Positions 18,642 to 27,560 of a stretch of DNA of 64,000 nt are shown piece by piece; the stretch's first letter is position 1; every line of letters starts with the position of its first letter. The notes under the pieces were generated by a model. It worked only from the letters and a program-made list of their open reading frames with translations. It was not told the origin of the DNA and made no database searches. The position numbers were made by a program, and so were the translations under genes. This DNA comes from Methyloceanibacter caenitepidi (lineage in GTDB: Bacteria; Pseudomonadota; Alphaproteobacteria; Rhizobiales; Methyloligellaceae): contig NZ_AP014648.1 in the NCBI RefSeq assembly GCF_000828475.1, positions 2,429,400 through 2,493,399 on the forward strand. The letters are read 5' to 3'.

Positions 18642-18780
18642 ATACCACGCGGTACTGTTCCAATTGACTCGCGGCACGGGTTGCGGTTCGAGCCGCGTTG
18701 GCGCACGTCTTGCGGTAACGTGCTTGCAGCGTTGCGGCGTGTCGATACGGGACCCATATCTCCCGTAAGAGGCTTTGAGA

Positions 18781-19710
18781 ATGGCAAGACCAACTGTCGG
18801 CTTAGCCCTAGGTGGCGGCTCCGCCCGCGGATGGGCGCACATCGGCGTTCTAAATACACTGATCGCTGCCGGCTTAGAGCCGGATGTCGTGGCCGGCACT
18901 TCGATCGGGGCCGTCGCGGGCGCGTGTTTCGTGACTGGCAATCTGAGACATCTCGAGGACTTCGCGCGACGGCTCACGCCTCGGAAAATTTTCGGCTTTC
19001 TGGATTTCAACCTCGCCGGATCGGGACTGATCACGGGCCAACGCCTCTCCGGCGAGCTGCAGGATCATCTTAAAGGCCTGAGGATCGAGGATCTGGATCC
19101 GCGCTTCGTGGCGGTGGCCACCGAACTCGGGACCGGGCATGAAGTCTGGCTCAACAAGGGCGACCTCGTCACAGCGCTGAACGCGTCGTTCGCCCTGCCC
19201 GGCATCTTCAAGCCGGTGCAGATCAACGGCCAATGGATGATCGACGGCGCGCTGGTCAACCCGGTTCCCGTGTCGGTCTGCAGAGCCCTCGGCGCCCGCA
19301 TCGTGATCGCGGTCAACGTGACCAGCGATCCGTTCGGCAAAGCCGGTGTGATCCATGACCATGCCTCGTTCAGCGAACCGGAGGATATGGAAATTCCGGC
19401 GCTGCAGCCCAACGCCGACACCGCGCAGGACGGCGGCGCACTTCGCCTGCTGCATCGTCAGTTGTTCGGCCGCGGCAAGGGCGCACCCGGCATCTCGTCG
19501 GTGATGATGGATGCGATCAACATTACGCAGGACCGCATCGCGCGCTCGCGCCTCGCAGGCGACCCGCCCGACATCACCATCAATCCCAAGACAGGACGCA
19601 TCGCGCTGTTCGACTTTCACCGCGCGAACGAAGCGATAGCGCTGGGGGCGAAGGCTGCGGAGTCTCAGCTGGACGAGATACGCCACACGCTGAAGGCGGT
19701 CGCCGCCTAA
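18781..19710 (+). CDS. Patatin-like phospholipase
   Basis: A predicted acyl hydrolase of the bacterial patatin family (RssA/NTE type). The oxyanion hole (GLALGGGSARGWAHIG), nucleophile elbow GTSIGA and catalytic Asp in DGALVNPVPV are complete, so it should be active. No signal peptide or membrane helix is seen, so it is cytoplasmic or peripheral. The ATG at 18781 has AAGAGG eight bases upstream. Substrate specificity among phospholipids is unknown. The chain ends 47 bp from the convergent CBS gene. Confidence 0.9.
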   Translation: MARPTVGLALGGGSARGWAHIGVLNTLIAAGLEPDVVAGTSIGAVAGACFVTGNLRHLEDFARRLTPRKIFGFLDFNLAGSGLITGQRLSGELQDHLKGLRIEDLDPRFVAVATELGTGHEVWLNKGDLVTALNASFALPGIFKPVQINGQWMIDGALVNPVPVSVCRALGARIVIAVNVTSDPFGKAGVIHDHASFSEPEDMEIPALQPNADTAQDGGALRLLHRQLFGRGKGAPGISSVMMDAINITQDRIARSRLAGDPPDITINPKTGRIALFDFHRANEAIALGAKAAESQLDEIRHTLKAVAA

Positions 19711-19757
19711 AGAGTGCGGTCAAGAAACGTGCGTTGTCAAAATCTGGCGGACGTCGA

Positions 19758-20189
19758 TCAGCCCGTGGCGATGTACTCGCGCATGGCGGCGGCTTCCATC
19801 TCGGCCTCGGCGATGCGCATCCTCACTACGTCACCGATCGATACGAGACCGACAAGGCGGCCGCGCTCTATAACGGGCATATGGCGGAAGCGGTGGGCGG
19901 TCATTTCACCCATGAGTTGATCCGTGGTGTCGGCCTCGCGGCAGCTCACAACGGATTTCGTCATGCAGACCTCGACAGGCTCGTCCATCACGGATGTGCC
20001 GGCACGGGCCAGTTCCTGAACGATGTCCCGTTCCGAGACAATGCCCACCACATTGCCATCGTCGTCGGCAATCACAATGCAACCGATCTTCCGCTCTCCG
20101 AGCATCCGGGCGATATCCAACAACTTGGTGCTAGGGGGGGCCGTCAACACGTCCCTGCCCTTGAGCTTCAAGATCGCTGCGACGTTCAT
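19758..20189 (-). CDS. Tandem CBS-domain protein
   Basis: A 143-residue protein that consists of a CBS pair, a module that binds adenosine nucleotides or other ligands. The two halves are LDIARMLGERKIGCIVIADD/GIVSERDIV and TTDQLMGEMTAHRFRHMPVIE/GLVSIGDVV. No effector domain is attached, so it may act in trans. The ATG at 20189 fits the family start (MNVAAILKLKG) and follows a GGAGG site; upstream codons in the longer frame look non-coding. It lies downstream of the rhomboid gene on the same strand. Confidence 0.92.
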   Translation of the reverse strand: MNVAAILKLKGRDVLTAPPSTKLLDIARMLGERKIGCIVIADDDGNVVGIVSERDIVQELARAGTSVMDEPVEVCMTKSVVSCREADTTDQLMGEMTAHRFRHMPVIERGRLVGLVSIGDVVRMRIAEAEMEAAAMREYIATG

Positions 20190-20298
20190 GGGGGGTGTTC
20201 CTCCGGCACTGCTCAACGGAATCCAACTGCGGCAGCATTGTGTCGGCAAGTTATGACGCGCGCAAGCAGTCTGGAAAACACTCGAAGATTTCCAATGC

Positions 20299-21021
20299 TT
20301 ACCGCAGTTGCGAAGGGCCCGGATTGGGCCGTACCGCATCAAAATAACCAAAGATCAACAGGCCGCTTACGAACCCGCCCACATGGGCTTCCCACGCGAT
20401 CTCGCTTTCGGGTCCGGTCCCGAACGATGCGCCGCTAAGGCCGAAATAGGCGTTCAGAACCAGCCAGAAAACGACGAACCCCATCACCCGGCCGTCCTTC
20501 AATGTCTCGCTCAGGGTTGCGAGCGGCACATGCGTGAAATCGGGAACCTGACCCTGCGGTCCGCCCCGCGCGAAAAAGATGAAGCGCAAGGCCGCCGCCA
20601 TCTGTCCCGAAATGGCAGCCGAGGCGCCCACCATGGGAGACACTTCGCCCCAATGTAGGACAAGGTGGGTCAGAGCGCCGACGATCCCGCAGATGATCGA
20701 GAACTGGAAAAAGGCCGCCGTCGACACGCGGCGCGCAACAGCCGTGCCGAAGGCTAGCATCCAAAAGACGTTAACGGTTAGGTGCAGCCAGCCGCCATGG
20801 ACCACCATGTAGGTCACGAACGAGCTGACGGCGGAAATGTAGCCACCCGGAAACTCGGCGGCGGCGCCTGTGTAACGGGCTGGAATCATTGCCAAACTTA
20901 AGAAAACAGTGAGTCCCGTCTGAAGCGGCAGCACACTCAGAAGGAGCTGCATCGCGATCATCGCACCGGCGGAAAGCGTCACCGCCCGCGGCACGTTCAA
21001 GATCGGTTCTCTAGCCGGCAT
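20299..21021 (-). CDS. Rhomboid family intramembrane serine protease
   Basis: A multi-pass membrane protein with rhomboid hallmarks: YMVVHGGWLHLTVNVFWM (helix 2 His/Asn region), the catalytic GASAAISG serine loop, and the AHVGGFVSGLLI helix carrying the catalytic His. It should cleave transmembrane helices in the bilayer; substrates are unknown. Two start codons are possible, 21033 and 21021. The second has GGAG six bases upstream and is preferred. Length (240 aa) suits the basic six-helix form. Confidence 0.88.
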   Translation of the reverse strand: MPAREPILNVPRAVTLSAGAMIAMQLLLSVLPLQTGLTVFLSLAMIPARYTGAAAEFPGGYISAVSSFVTYMVVHGGWLHLTVNVFWMLAFGTAVARRVSTAAFFQFSIICGIVGALTHLVLHWGEVSPMVGASAAISGQMAAALRFIFFARGGPQGQVPDFTHVPLATLSETLKDGRVMGFVVFWLVLNAYFGLSGASFGTGPESEIAWEAHVGGFVSGLLIFGYFDAVRPNPGPSQLR

Positions 21022-21216
21022 CCGGCACTCCATGAAAAATTGGCACGCGCGGCAACCTTAACGGCATCGCCAGCCGCCCCCGGCCGCGCCCGGCACGCCC
21101 GCTGGCACACTCTCTGCTTCGTTAGCCCCAATCGCACCGGATCCTCTGCGGCACCCGCCCCGGGACGCAGCCGTGCGTAGCGACGAGTGTTTCGAACTGG
21201 ACTGGTTGAGTACCTT

Positions 21217-21801
21217 ATGCAGCAGGCAACGACCACGAAGCTTTACGCGTATTGGAACGCGATCCGCAACGGCCGGATCGCGCCTCAACGCTTTGAGGTC
21301 GACCCATCGCAGATCTCCGGACTGTTGCGGGAGACCTTCATTGCCGAATGCAGCGGAGTCACTTCCTTCCGTTTTCGCCTGGCCGGCACCGAGGTTTGCC
21401 AGCATTTCGGCCGCGAATTACGCGGTACCGAATTCCTGAGCCTGTGGTCGCTCGAGGACCGGCACACGATCTCCGCGACACTCCAAACGATTGTGAGTGA
21501 GGGGGCGGTCGGTCACGGGACCTTCTTCGGAGTCACCGAGAACAATCGCGAGGCGGCGTTTGAGTTCGCCCTATTGCCGCTCATCCATACCGGATCGTCG
21601 ATCAACCGTATTCTGGGAGCCATAACGGCCGTGGACCGTCCGTTCTGGATGGGGGCGGATCCCGTCGTTGCTCTGGAACTTCGAGACATCGGCCTTGTTT
21701 GGCCTGACGGCACGCCCAGCTTGCTCCCCACCAGCAATGCCGAAGCGGCCCTCGAGGCACGGCGGAAATTCCGGGTTGTGCAGGGCGGCTTGTCACGCTG
21801 A
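21217..21801 (+). CDS. PAS_5-type PAS-domain protein
   Basis: A 194-residue cytoplasmic protein resembling the alphaproteobacterial stand-alone PAS family, in which a conserved LYAYWNAIRNGRIAPQRFEVDP start precedes a PAS fold (FRFRLAGTEVCQHFGRELRG, LLPLIHTGSSINRILGAITA). It has no output domain. The start at 21217 (MQQATTTKL) is preferred over an earlier frame start at 21187. The double-PilZ gene follows about 150 bp downstream on the same strand, so a shared role in c-di-GMP or surface control is possible but not shown. Confidence 0.72.
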   Translation: MQQATTTKLYAYWNAIRNGRIAPQRFEVDPSQISGLLRETFIAECSGVTSFRFRLAGTEVCQHFGRELRGTEFLSLWSLEDRHTISATLQTIVSEGAVGHGTFFGVTENNREAAFEFALLPLIHTGSSINRILGAITAVDRPFWMGADPVVALELRDIGLVWPDGTPSLLPTSNAEAALEARRKFRVVQGGLSR

Positions 21802-21949
21802 ACCTCCGAAACGTCGCAATGCGTACAATTGTCGCGAAGCACGGTTCTTTGCCAGTACGCTTAGCCATTCGTTAATGGCTTGCGGCGTATCTATGCTGCT
21901 GGTTGTATCGAGCAGTGCCTGCGAGAAGGCATAATAAACAGAGCGCGGC

Positions 21950-22597
21950 ATGAGCACTCCCATATCCCCAGAGTCCGAACTCGAGACGACGTCCCAACGG
22001 ACAAAACGTCAGACCGATCGGCCGAAGATTCTGGAGGAACGTCGGCGCTTCAAGCGCATGGACGTGTCGCTCAACGGGCGCTTCATGGTGGAGAACACCA
22101 ACGAGTATCCGTGCGAGGTGTTCAACATGTCCCCCGGCGGCATGGCCCTATGGGCCCCATTCTCGCCGCGTGTCGGGGAGCGGGTCATCTCCTATATCGA
22201 GCAGATGGGCGGCCTGGACGGTACGGTCACCAGGACATTCGAGGGCGGCTTCGCCGTGGAATTCAAGATCAGCGCCCGCAAGCGCGAACGCATCGCCAAT
22301 GTTCTGACCTGGTACAGCAGCGGTGAGCACAATATCGAGGACCGCGTCCACGAGCGCTACGCACCGCGCATCGCGGAGCATAAGCTGATCCTGCCGTCCG
22401 GCACCGTGCATGCATGCCGCGTCATTGATATCTCCTTGAGCGGCGCATCCATCGCGAGCAAGCTGAGACCCGATATCGACTCCTTGGTCGTTCTGGCGCG
22501 GCACCGCGGCAGAGTGGTCCGTCATCATGACGAAGGCTTCGCGATCGAGTTTGTCGAAGTACAGGACCCGGACAGCCTGGCTCGTACATTCGGCTAA
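21950..22597 (+). CDS. Double PilZ-domain protein (c-di-GMP receptor)
   Basis: A 215-residue soluble protein with two PilZ modules. The first has RRFKR and NMSPGG; the second has RYAPR and DISLSG. Each pair matches the RxxxR and (D/N)xSxxG c-di-GMP-binding pattern, so both could bind ligand. There is no catalytic or membrane part, which suggests an adaptor. It lies between the PAS gene and the periplasmic BTLCP peptidase gene. By analogy with Lap systems it might relay c-di-GMP to surface adhesion, but that is inference. Confidence 0.85.
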   Translation: MSTPISPESELETTSQRTKRQTDRPKILEERRRFKRMDVSLNGRFMVENTNEYPCEVFNMSPGGMALWAPFSPRVGERVISYIEQMGGLDGTVTRTFEGGFAVEFKISARKRERIANVLTWYSSGEHNIEDRVHERYAPRIAEHKLILPSGTVHACRVIDISLSGASIASKLRPDIDSLVVLARHRGRVVRHHDEGFAIEFVEVQDPDSLARTFG

Positions 22598-22855
22598 CCA
22601 GCCCAAGAATAGCCTTTCCCAATTCTTTCGGTGCTATGCGTCTTCTCTCGCCCGCGCGAGGCAAGAAAGTATATTAGATTCAGGCACTAAGCTGCCTAAG
22701 ACTAGGCTTTCTAAAAGGCTGGGTAACCAAGCTCATTCAGCTTTGGGTAGTCGCCGCTAAAAAAGCCCTACCAACACCCCTTCAAAACTCAGGCTTTCCT
22801 TATCGGGATCGCAAATTGTTCCTGCGATAGTTCTCCCTAACAACAGGGGGACGTA
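22598..22855 (+). other. AT-richer intergenic leader before the BTLCP peptidase gene
   Basis: These 258 bp are visibly poorer in G+C than their surroundings, with runs such as AAAGTATATTAGATT and CTAAAAAAGCC. They end in an AGGGGG ribosome site ahead of the ATG at 22856. No convincing ORF, RNA gene or strong hairpin was found. The composition suits a promoter and leader region for the downstream gene, possibly of foreign origin. Confidence 0.4.
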
Positions 22856-23506
22856 ATGAAAAACTTTGTTTTGGGGACAGCATTTCTGATGTTTATTTCG
22901 TCGCTTCCAGCAGAGGCGACCAATAAACACACTATCTCGCTGAAGAACTCATCCGACTCTTATCAGATGAGCTTCATGCAATCCTTCGGTGAAACCTTGC
23001 CGCCCATTGGCTACGTGAACTTCTGCCGCGCGCGATCGGCCGAGTGCCGCCCGTCGCGCCGGTTCACGGATCGCATTCAGTTGACCCCGGCGCGTGCCGC
23101 TGCGCTCCGCAAGGTCAATGTCGCGGTCAACGCCGCGATCGCACCGGTCACGGACATGGATCTGTACGGAGAGATCGAAAGATGGACCTACCCGGACAAG
23201 CAGGGCGACTGCGAGGACTATGTGCTGCTGAAGCGGCGCATCCTGATCCAGCGCGGCTGGCCGGCAACCGCCCTCCTCATCACCGTGGTCCGGGACGAGA
23301 ACAATGAGGGTCACGCCGTGCTGACCGCACGGACCGACCGCGGCGACTTCGTGCTCGACAACAAGGTGAACCAGGTGAAGGCCTGGGCCGATACGCCCTA
23401 CACCTTCGTGAAGCAGCAATCCGCCCGCAACCCTCTCGTTTGGATTTCACTGCTGCCGCCCGATCTGGAGCCGCAGCCTGCAACGTCGGCGTCGAACCGC
23501 CGCTAA
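22856..23506 (+). CDS. Periplasmic transglutaminase-like cysteine peptidase (BTLCP / LapG-related)
   Basis: A 216-residue exported protein. A signal peptide (MKNFVLGTAFLMFISSLPAE) precedes a bacterial transglutaminase-like cysteine peptidase domain. The Cys is in KQGDCEDYVLLKR, the His in NEGHAVLTART, and the Asp in DRGDFVLDN. The family includes LapG, which cleaves large adhesins from the surface under c-di-GMP control. No LapA-like adhesin or LapD receptor is in this window. A strong terminator follows at 23604. The PilZ gene upstream makes a c-di-GMP link plausible. Confidence 0.85.
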   Translation: MKNFVLGTAFLMFISSLPAEATNKHTISLKNSSDSYQMSFMQSFGETLPPIGYVNFCRARSAECRPSRRFTDRIQLTPARAAALRKVNVAVNAAIAPVTDMDLYGEIERWTYPDKQGDCEDYVLLKRRILIQRGWPATALLITVVRDENNEGHAVLTARTDRGDFVLDNKVNQVKAWADTPYTFVKQQSARNPLVWISLLPPDLEPQPATSASNRR

Positions 23507-23603
23507 CAACCGCGTTTTGCCTCCCCAGTCCCCCTCAACGGGAGGCATTCCAAGGGTCCGGTGACCATCCCCCACCGATCCCCACCAAGCCGGGCCCCTA
23601 CTC

Positions 23604-23644
23604 GAGCCGGCCCTCCTTCCCCGGAGGCCGGCTCCTTCTTTTTC
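23604..23644 (+). terminator. Rho-independent terminator after the BTLCP gene
   Basis: The arms GAGCCGGCCCTCC and GGAGGCCGGCTC form a 12-bp stem with one bulged C, followed by CTTCTTTTT. It lies about 100 bp after the peptidase stop codon and is oriented for the plus strand. It also separates this unit from the minus-strand gene ending at 23652. Confidence 0.8.
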
Positions 23645-23651
23645 GGAGCGC

Positions 23652-23963
23652 CTAAACGTTCAAGAGGATGTCGATCAGAAGACAGCCGATCAGGAGGCTC
23701 CAGAAACCCGCGATCCCCGACGCGAGCCAGAACCACCCTTGCGGGCGCTTTTCAACGATCATCCCCCGCCAGGCGTTGCGCATTAGGATTTCGGGGCCAG
23801 CAAGGACCCGCAGGAGGACACTGCCGATTGATGCCGCGAGGGACCGGTGCTCCACGAAGAAGCGCATGGGCTGTCCCGAAACGAGTTGAACGAAACTCGA
23901 AAGAACCCCGGCAGTCACGAAACCGACCGCGATCACGAACGCAAAAACCAGCCCTTCGCTCAT
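23652..23963 (-). CDS. Small conserved membrane protein of unknown function
   Basis: A 103-residue protein with three probable membrane helices: LVFAFVIAVGFVTAGVLSSF at the N-terminus, SIGSVLLRVLAGPEILM in the middle, and a hydrophobic C-terminal segment. A short cytoplasmic-looking loop (RNAWRGMIVEKRPQG) separates the last two. It resembles small rhizobial membrane proteins I have seen only as hypothetical. The Met at 23963 is preferred to the frame start at 24017 because the family-like part begins at MSEGLVFAF. No function can be proposed. Confidence 0.6.
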   Translation of the reverse strand: MSEGLVFAFVIAVGFVTAGVLSSFVQLVSGQPMRFFVEHRSLAASIGSVLLRVLAGPEILMRNAWRGMIVEKRPQGWFWLASGIAGFWSLLIGCLLIDILLNV

Positions 23964-24092
23964 GGCCACTCCCCTGGTGGCGCCAATCCCATGGCGCATC
24001 TCGACGAGACGCACCATAGCGAGCGTGGCATTTGATGTGACTTTTATTCTTAATGAGTGGTTAACGCGTGCCCCAAAGCCACGCAGGTGCCA

Positions 24093-24305
24093 CTACTGGA
24101 GGTCGTAGTCCAAAATGGCCATCTGGAACTGGTAGGCCGTGTCGTCCGGGTCCTCGTCGTCACGAAACAGAATTCCGATGAACTCGTCGCCGATATAGAC
24201 CTCCGCGGAATCGTCCTTCTGGGGCCGTTGCCGGACCTCGATATCCGCCATGCGGAAGGTCTTCTTCAGATAGCTCTCGAGTTTCAGAATTTCGTCGCGT
24301 GTCAC
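24093..24305 (-). CDS. DUF3126 family protein
   Basis: A 70-residue acidic protein of the DUF3126 family, found mainly in alphaproteobacteria beside cysE, as here (22-bp gap on the same strand). The chain is almost a single conserved unit: EILKLESYLKKTFRMADIEV, then AEVYIGDEFIGILFRDDEDP and FQMAILDYDL. A GTG at 24305 with an upstream GGGGG site gives the expected start. The function is unknown, but the neighbourhood points to cysteine or sulfur metabolism. Confidence 0.8.
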   Translation of the reverse strand: MTRDEILKLESYLKKTFRMADIEVRQRPQKDDSAEVYIGDEFIGILFRDDEDPDDTAYQFQMAILDYDLQ

Positions 24306-24327
24306 TGCACTTGCCCCCTTCAGAACC

Positions 24328-25173
24328 TTACAATTCGTCGTCGCCGAGGTGAACATCCTCGCCCGGGACGAACTGATCCATGGTCAGCGCCGGTTCTGGG
24401 CACGTGTTTTCACCAATATCTCTGGCCGGAACGCCCGCAACCGTGCGGCGCGCCGGAATGTCCTTGAGCACTACGCTGCCGGCGGCGATCCGCGCGCAGT
24501 CGCCGACCTTGATGTTCCCGAGGATCTTCGCGCCGGCGCCGATCATCACGCCGCGGCCGATCTTGGGATGACGATCGCCATGCTCGTTGCCGGACCCGCC
24601 AAGCGTCACACCATGCAGCAGCGAGCAATTGTCGCCCACCACCGCCGTCTCGCCGATCACGATGCCGGTGGCATGGTCGATCATGATCCCACGGCCGATC
24701 CGCGCCGCTGGATGGATGTCCACCTGCAGGAAGCGGGAGACGAGGCTCTGCAGATAGAGCGCGAAATCCTTGCGCCCCGCGTTCCACAGCCGATGGCCGA
24801 TGCGATGCGTCTGCAAGGCGTGGAAGCCCTTGAAATAGATCAGTGGCTCGATCAACCGGTCGCAGGCCGGATCGCGTTGAATCCAGGCCATCGCATCGGC
24901 GCGGAACTCCTCGCCGAGCGTGGGGTCCTGATCCAGAATCTCATGAAATGTCTTGTGGATCAGGCCGGGGTCGAGCACGGCGTGCTGCAGGCGCCGCGCC
25001 AAACGATGCACGACCGCATCCTCGAAGCGCGAATGGCTGAGGATGGAGGCATAGAGAAAACCGCCCAGAGCAGGCTCGGCCGCGCTGACCTCTTCGGCCT
25101 CGCGCCGCACTTGGCTCCAGACAGGATCCCAACTTTCGACTTTTGGCTGTGCCGCCACTGCGGGCTTGTTCAT
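24328..25173 (-). CDS. cysE: Serine O-acetyltransferase
   Basis: Acetylates serine to O-acetylserine, the committed step of cysteine synthesis. The N-terminal helical domain (residues about 1-140) is followed by a left-handed parallel beta-helix made of hexapeptide repeats (IGRGIMIDHATGIVIGETAV, IGRGVMIGAGAKILGNIKVG). Catalytic Asp and His lie in MIDHATG and LLHGVTLGG. The C-terminal tail, usually involved in cysteine inhibition or OAS sulfhydrylase binding, is longer and acidic here. A GAGGTGAG ribosome site precedes the ATG. DUF3126 follows in the operon. Confidence 0.96.
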   Translation of the reverse strand: MNKPAVAAQPKVESWDPVWSQVRREAEEVSAAEPALGGFLYASILSHSRFEDAVVHRLARRLQHAVLDPGLIHKTFHEILDQDPTLGEEFRADAMAWIQRDPACDRLIEPLIYFKGFHALQTHRIGHRLWNAGRKDFALYLQSLVSRFLQVDIHPAARIGRGIMIDHATGIVIGETAVVGDNCSLLHGVTLGGSGNEHGDRHPKIGRGVMIGAGAKILGNIKVGDCARIAAGSVVLKDIPARRTVAGVPARDIGENTCPEPALTMDQFVPGEDVHLGDDEL

Positions 25174-25267
25174 GGCTCACCTCTTCGGAGCTCGGCTCAG
25201 TTGAGCCCCCCTAGCAGGTACATATGGTCACGTCTAGCGCGGCCGCCGCTTTTGGCAAACCAGACCT

Positions 25268-26020
25268 TCAGGAGCGAGACGCCAAAAACGCCAGCACGCC
25301 CTCTTTGAACTGCTTGTCGCCTACGGCCTTCATATGGTCGCGCCCGGATATATCCAGGAACTGGGCATTCGGAATGAGTTCCGCAAGCGCAGCTCCCGAT
25401 CCGCCGATCACATCTTTACTACCGACCGCCACGAGAACCGGCACGGAGAGCTCGCCGAGCTTCTCCCGGGGCACTTTCTCGCGCGGGCCGCGCATGCAGG
25501 CCGCCAGGGCCTTGAGGTCACTGTTCGTCTGCTCGGCGAAAACGCGGAAACTGCGCGCGGTGTCGTTCGTAACGTCTTCCAGCTTAGGGGCTTCGAGCGC
25601 GGCCGCTAAAGGCCCCGCGCCCACCATGCCCCGGACCATGTGGATCCCGAGGCCGCCGAACACGATGCTTCGCACCCGCTCCGGATGGGCAAAGGCGAGA
25701 AACGCCGCGATCCGTGCGCCCATGGAATAGCCGAGCACATCCACACGATCGATACCGAGGTGATCCAGGAGCCGGATCGCGTCCTCGGCCATTTCAGGGG
25801 CGCCGTAGCGCGCGGGATCGTACAGCTTGTCGCTCTGCCCGTGGCCGCGATTGTCGAGTGCAATGACCCGGCGGCCATCCTGCGTCAACGTGCGCACCCA
25901 TTGCGGATCGACCCAGTTGGTCACGACGTTTGACGCAAAACCATGGATCAGAAGGATCGGATCGCCGTCCCCTTCATCCAGATAGGCGATCCGCACGCCA
26001 TCGGAATCGAAACTCTGCAT
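25268..26020 (-). CDS. Alpha/beta-fold hydrolase
   Basis: A 250-residue cytoplasmic hydrolase. The oxyanion strand LLIHGFASN, the DNRGHGQSD segment, the nucleophile elbow GYSMGA, an Asp near VAVGSKDVIGG and the His of GRDHMKAVG make a complete catalytic triad. The natural substrate cannot be deduced. It stands alone, divergent from the zinc-finger gene at 26097 and upstream of cysE on the same strand with a gap of about 95 bp. Confidence 0.9.
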   Translation of the reverse strand: MQSFDSDGVRIAYLDEGDGDPILLIHGFASNVVTNWVDPQWVRTLTQDGRRVIALDNRGHGQSDKLYDPARYGAPEMAEDAIRLLDHLGIDRVDVLGYSMGARIAAFLAFAHPERVRSIVFGGLGIHMVRGMVGAGPLAAALEAPKLEDVTNDTARSFRVFAEQTNSDLKALAACMRGPREKVPREKLGELSVPVLVAVGSKDVIGGSGAALAELIPNAQFLDISGRDHMKAVGDKQFKEGVLAFLASRS

Positions 26021-26096
26021 TCTTTGACCTACCGCATCGCATCAAGGGTCACTATGCTGGCCCCATCGACCTTCAACCACTGGCGAACGGAATACC

Positions 26097-26360
26097 ATGG
26101 CTCAATCGCTCGTGCCCCATTACGTGAATGACATAGGCGTCAACCGGATCAAGATCGGCGTCAAGGAGTTCCAGTGCATGGGTGCTTCGCCGCCTCAGGA
26201 TCACCCTCACGTCTATCTCGATATGGGCAGCGATAACGAAGTCATCTGCCCGTATTGCTCGACGCTCTATGTCTACGACGTTGCGCTGGCGCCGACTGAA
26301 AGCGATCCCGATGGATGCGTCTACGTGGCCACGGCGCCCGCGGGGGCACCGGCGGCCTAA
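26097..26360 (+). CDS. CHCC zinc-finger domain protein
   Basis: An 87-residue protein with the zf-CHCC pattern of the NDUFS6/Lpl family. Cys near 27 (EFQCMG), His near 37 (HPHVYLDMG) and the pair CPYCSTLYVY make four possible zinc ligands. In mitochondria the related subunit helps mature complex I, but most bacterial members are uncharacterised. Only 12 bp separate it from the FAD monooxygenase gene, so they are probably transcribed together. The C-terminus is Ala/Pro-rich and looks disordered. Confidence 0.88.
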   Translation: MAQSLVPHYVNDIGVNRIKIGVKEFQCMGASPPQDHPHVYLDMGSDNEVICPYCSTLYVYDVALAPTESDPDGCVYVATAPAGAPAA

Positions 26361-26372
26361 GACAAAATCTCG

Positions 26373-27560
26373 ATGACGACTCACCGGCCTGTCCTGATTG
26401 CGGGCGGCGGCATAGGCGGGCTGACGGCCGCGATCGCGCTGGATCGTGAGGGGATCGAGTCGCACATTCTCGAGCGCTCGACTTTCGCGGAAGAAAGCGG
26501 CGCGGGGATCCAACTCGGTCCTAACGCCACAAGAATTCTCCAGCGACTGGGTGTGCTCGACGCACTCAACCCACAGACCTTCCGGCCCGAGGCGGTCTGG
26601 CTGTTCGACGGCCGCAATGGCGATAAGCTCGCGACGGTACCGCTCGGTGACCTAGCGGAGAAACGCTATGGCGCGCCCTACATCACCGCACACCGGGCCG
26701 ACCTGCATGAGGCACTCCGAACCGTTGCCGCCGGTTGCGCACACGTCTCGCTCACCACTGAGTTCACAGTTGCCGATATTCGCGATGAGGATGGGGTAAG
26801 CGTCACCGGTTCCAACGGCGAGACGCAGCACGGTTCACTCCTTGTCGGGGCGGATGGACTTTGGTCCACGGTGCGCGGCTGGGTCGCGCCGGGCCTGGCG
26901 CCGTCCTTCACCGGGGCAACGGCTTTTCGCAGCCTCATGCCGCGCGATGCCCTCCCCGAACCGTTCTCCGCTCCCATCGTCGGCCTCTGGCTCGGGCCCC
27001 GCTCCCACCTGGTGCATTACCCCGTGCGGGGCGGCGACGCCGTCAATGTCGTGGCGGTGACGGAGCAAGGTGACAAGCAAGAGGGGTGGAACAGATCGGC
27101 CGAGAAGGAAACCGTGCTCAGCAACTTCGCACGCTGGAGCGACGCGCCGCTCGGCCTGATGGATGCCGCGCCGAGCTGGCGGGCCTGGTCGCTGTTCCGT
27201 CTGCCGGCCCTGCCCCATTGGTCGCGCGGCGCGACGGTTCTCCTGGGCGATGCCGCCCACCCGGTCCTCCCGTATTTGGCGCAAGGGGCCGGACTCGCAA
27301 TCGAGGATGCCGCAAAGCTCGCCGAGCTTTTGGGGGCGAACCGCGCGCAGCCCTCACACGCGTTTCAGGCCTACGAGGCGCTTCGCCGCCCACGCGCGAC
27401 ACGGGTCCAGCAGGCCTCAAAGCGCCTCGGCCGGGCTTACCACATGGGCGACGGCTTTTTCGGCGAGGTTTTCCGCGCTGCGCGCAACACCATTCTCGGT
27501 CTGCGCAGCGAAACGGCAACGTTGCGCGGCTTCGATTGGCTCTATGGCCATGAAGGTTGA
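26373..27560 (+). CDS. FAD-dependent aromatic-ring monooxygenase
   Basis: A 395-residue class A flavoprotein monooxygenase (salicylate hydroxylase / UbiH-like). It has the ADP-binding loop LIAGGGIGGLTAAIAL, the DG motif (LVGADGLWSTVRGW) and the C-terminal GD motif (LLGDAAHPVLPYLAQGAGL). It should hydroxylate an aromatic or related substrate with NAD(P)H and oxygen; ubiquinone synthesis and catabolic roles are both possible. Its last 17 bases overlap the start of the MAPEG gene, suggesting coupled translation. Confidence 0.88.
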   Translation: MTTHRPVLIAGGGIGGLTAAIALDREGIESHILERSTFAEESGAGIQLGPNATRILQRLGVLDALNPQTFRPEAVWLFDGRNGDKLATVPLGDLAEKRYGAPYITAHRADLHEALRTVAAGCAHVSLTTEFTVADIRDEDGVSVTGSNGETQHGSLLVGADGLWSTVRGWVAPGLAPSFTGATAFRSLMPRDALPEPFSAPIVGLWLGPRSHLVHYPVRGGDAVNVVAVTEQGDKQEGWNRSAEKETVLSNFARWSDAPLGLMDAAPSWRAWSLFRLPALPHWSRGATVLLGDAAHPVLPYLAQGAGLAIEDAAKLAELLGANRAQPSHAFQAYEALRRPRATRVQQASKRLGRAYHMGDGFFGEVFRAARNTILGLRSETATLRGFDWLYGHEG

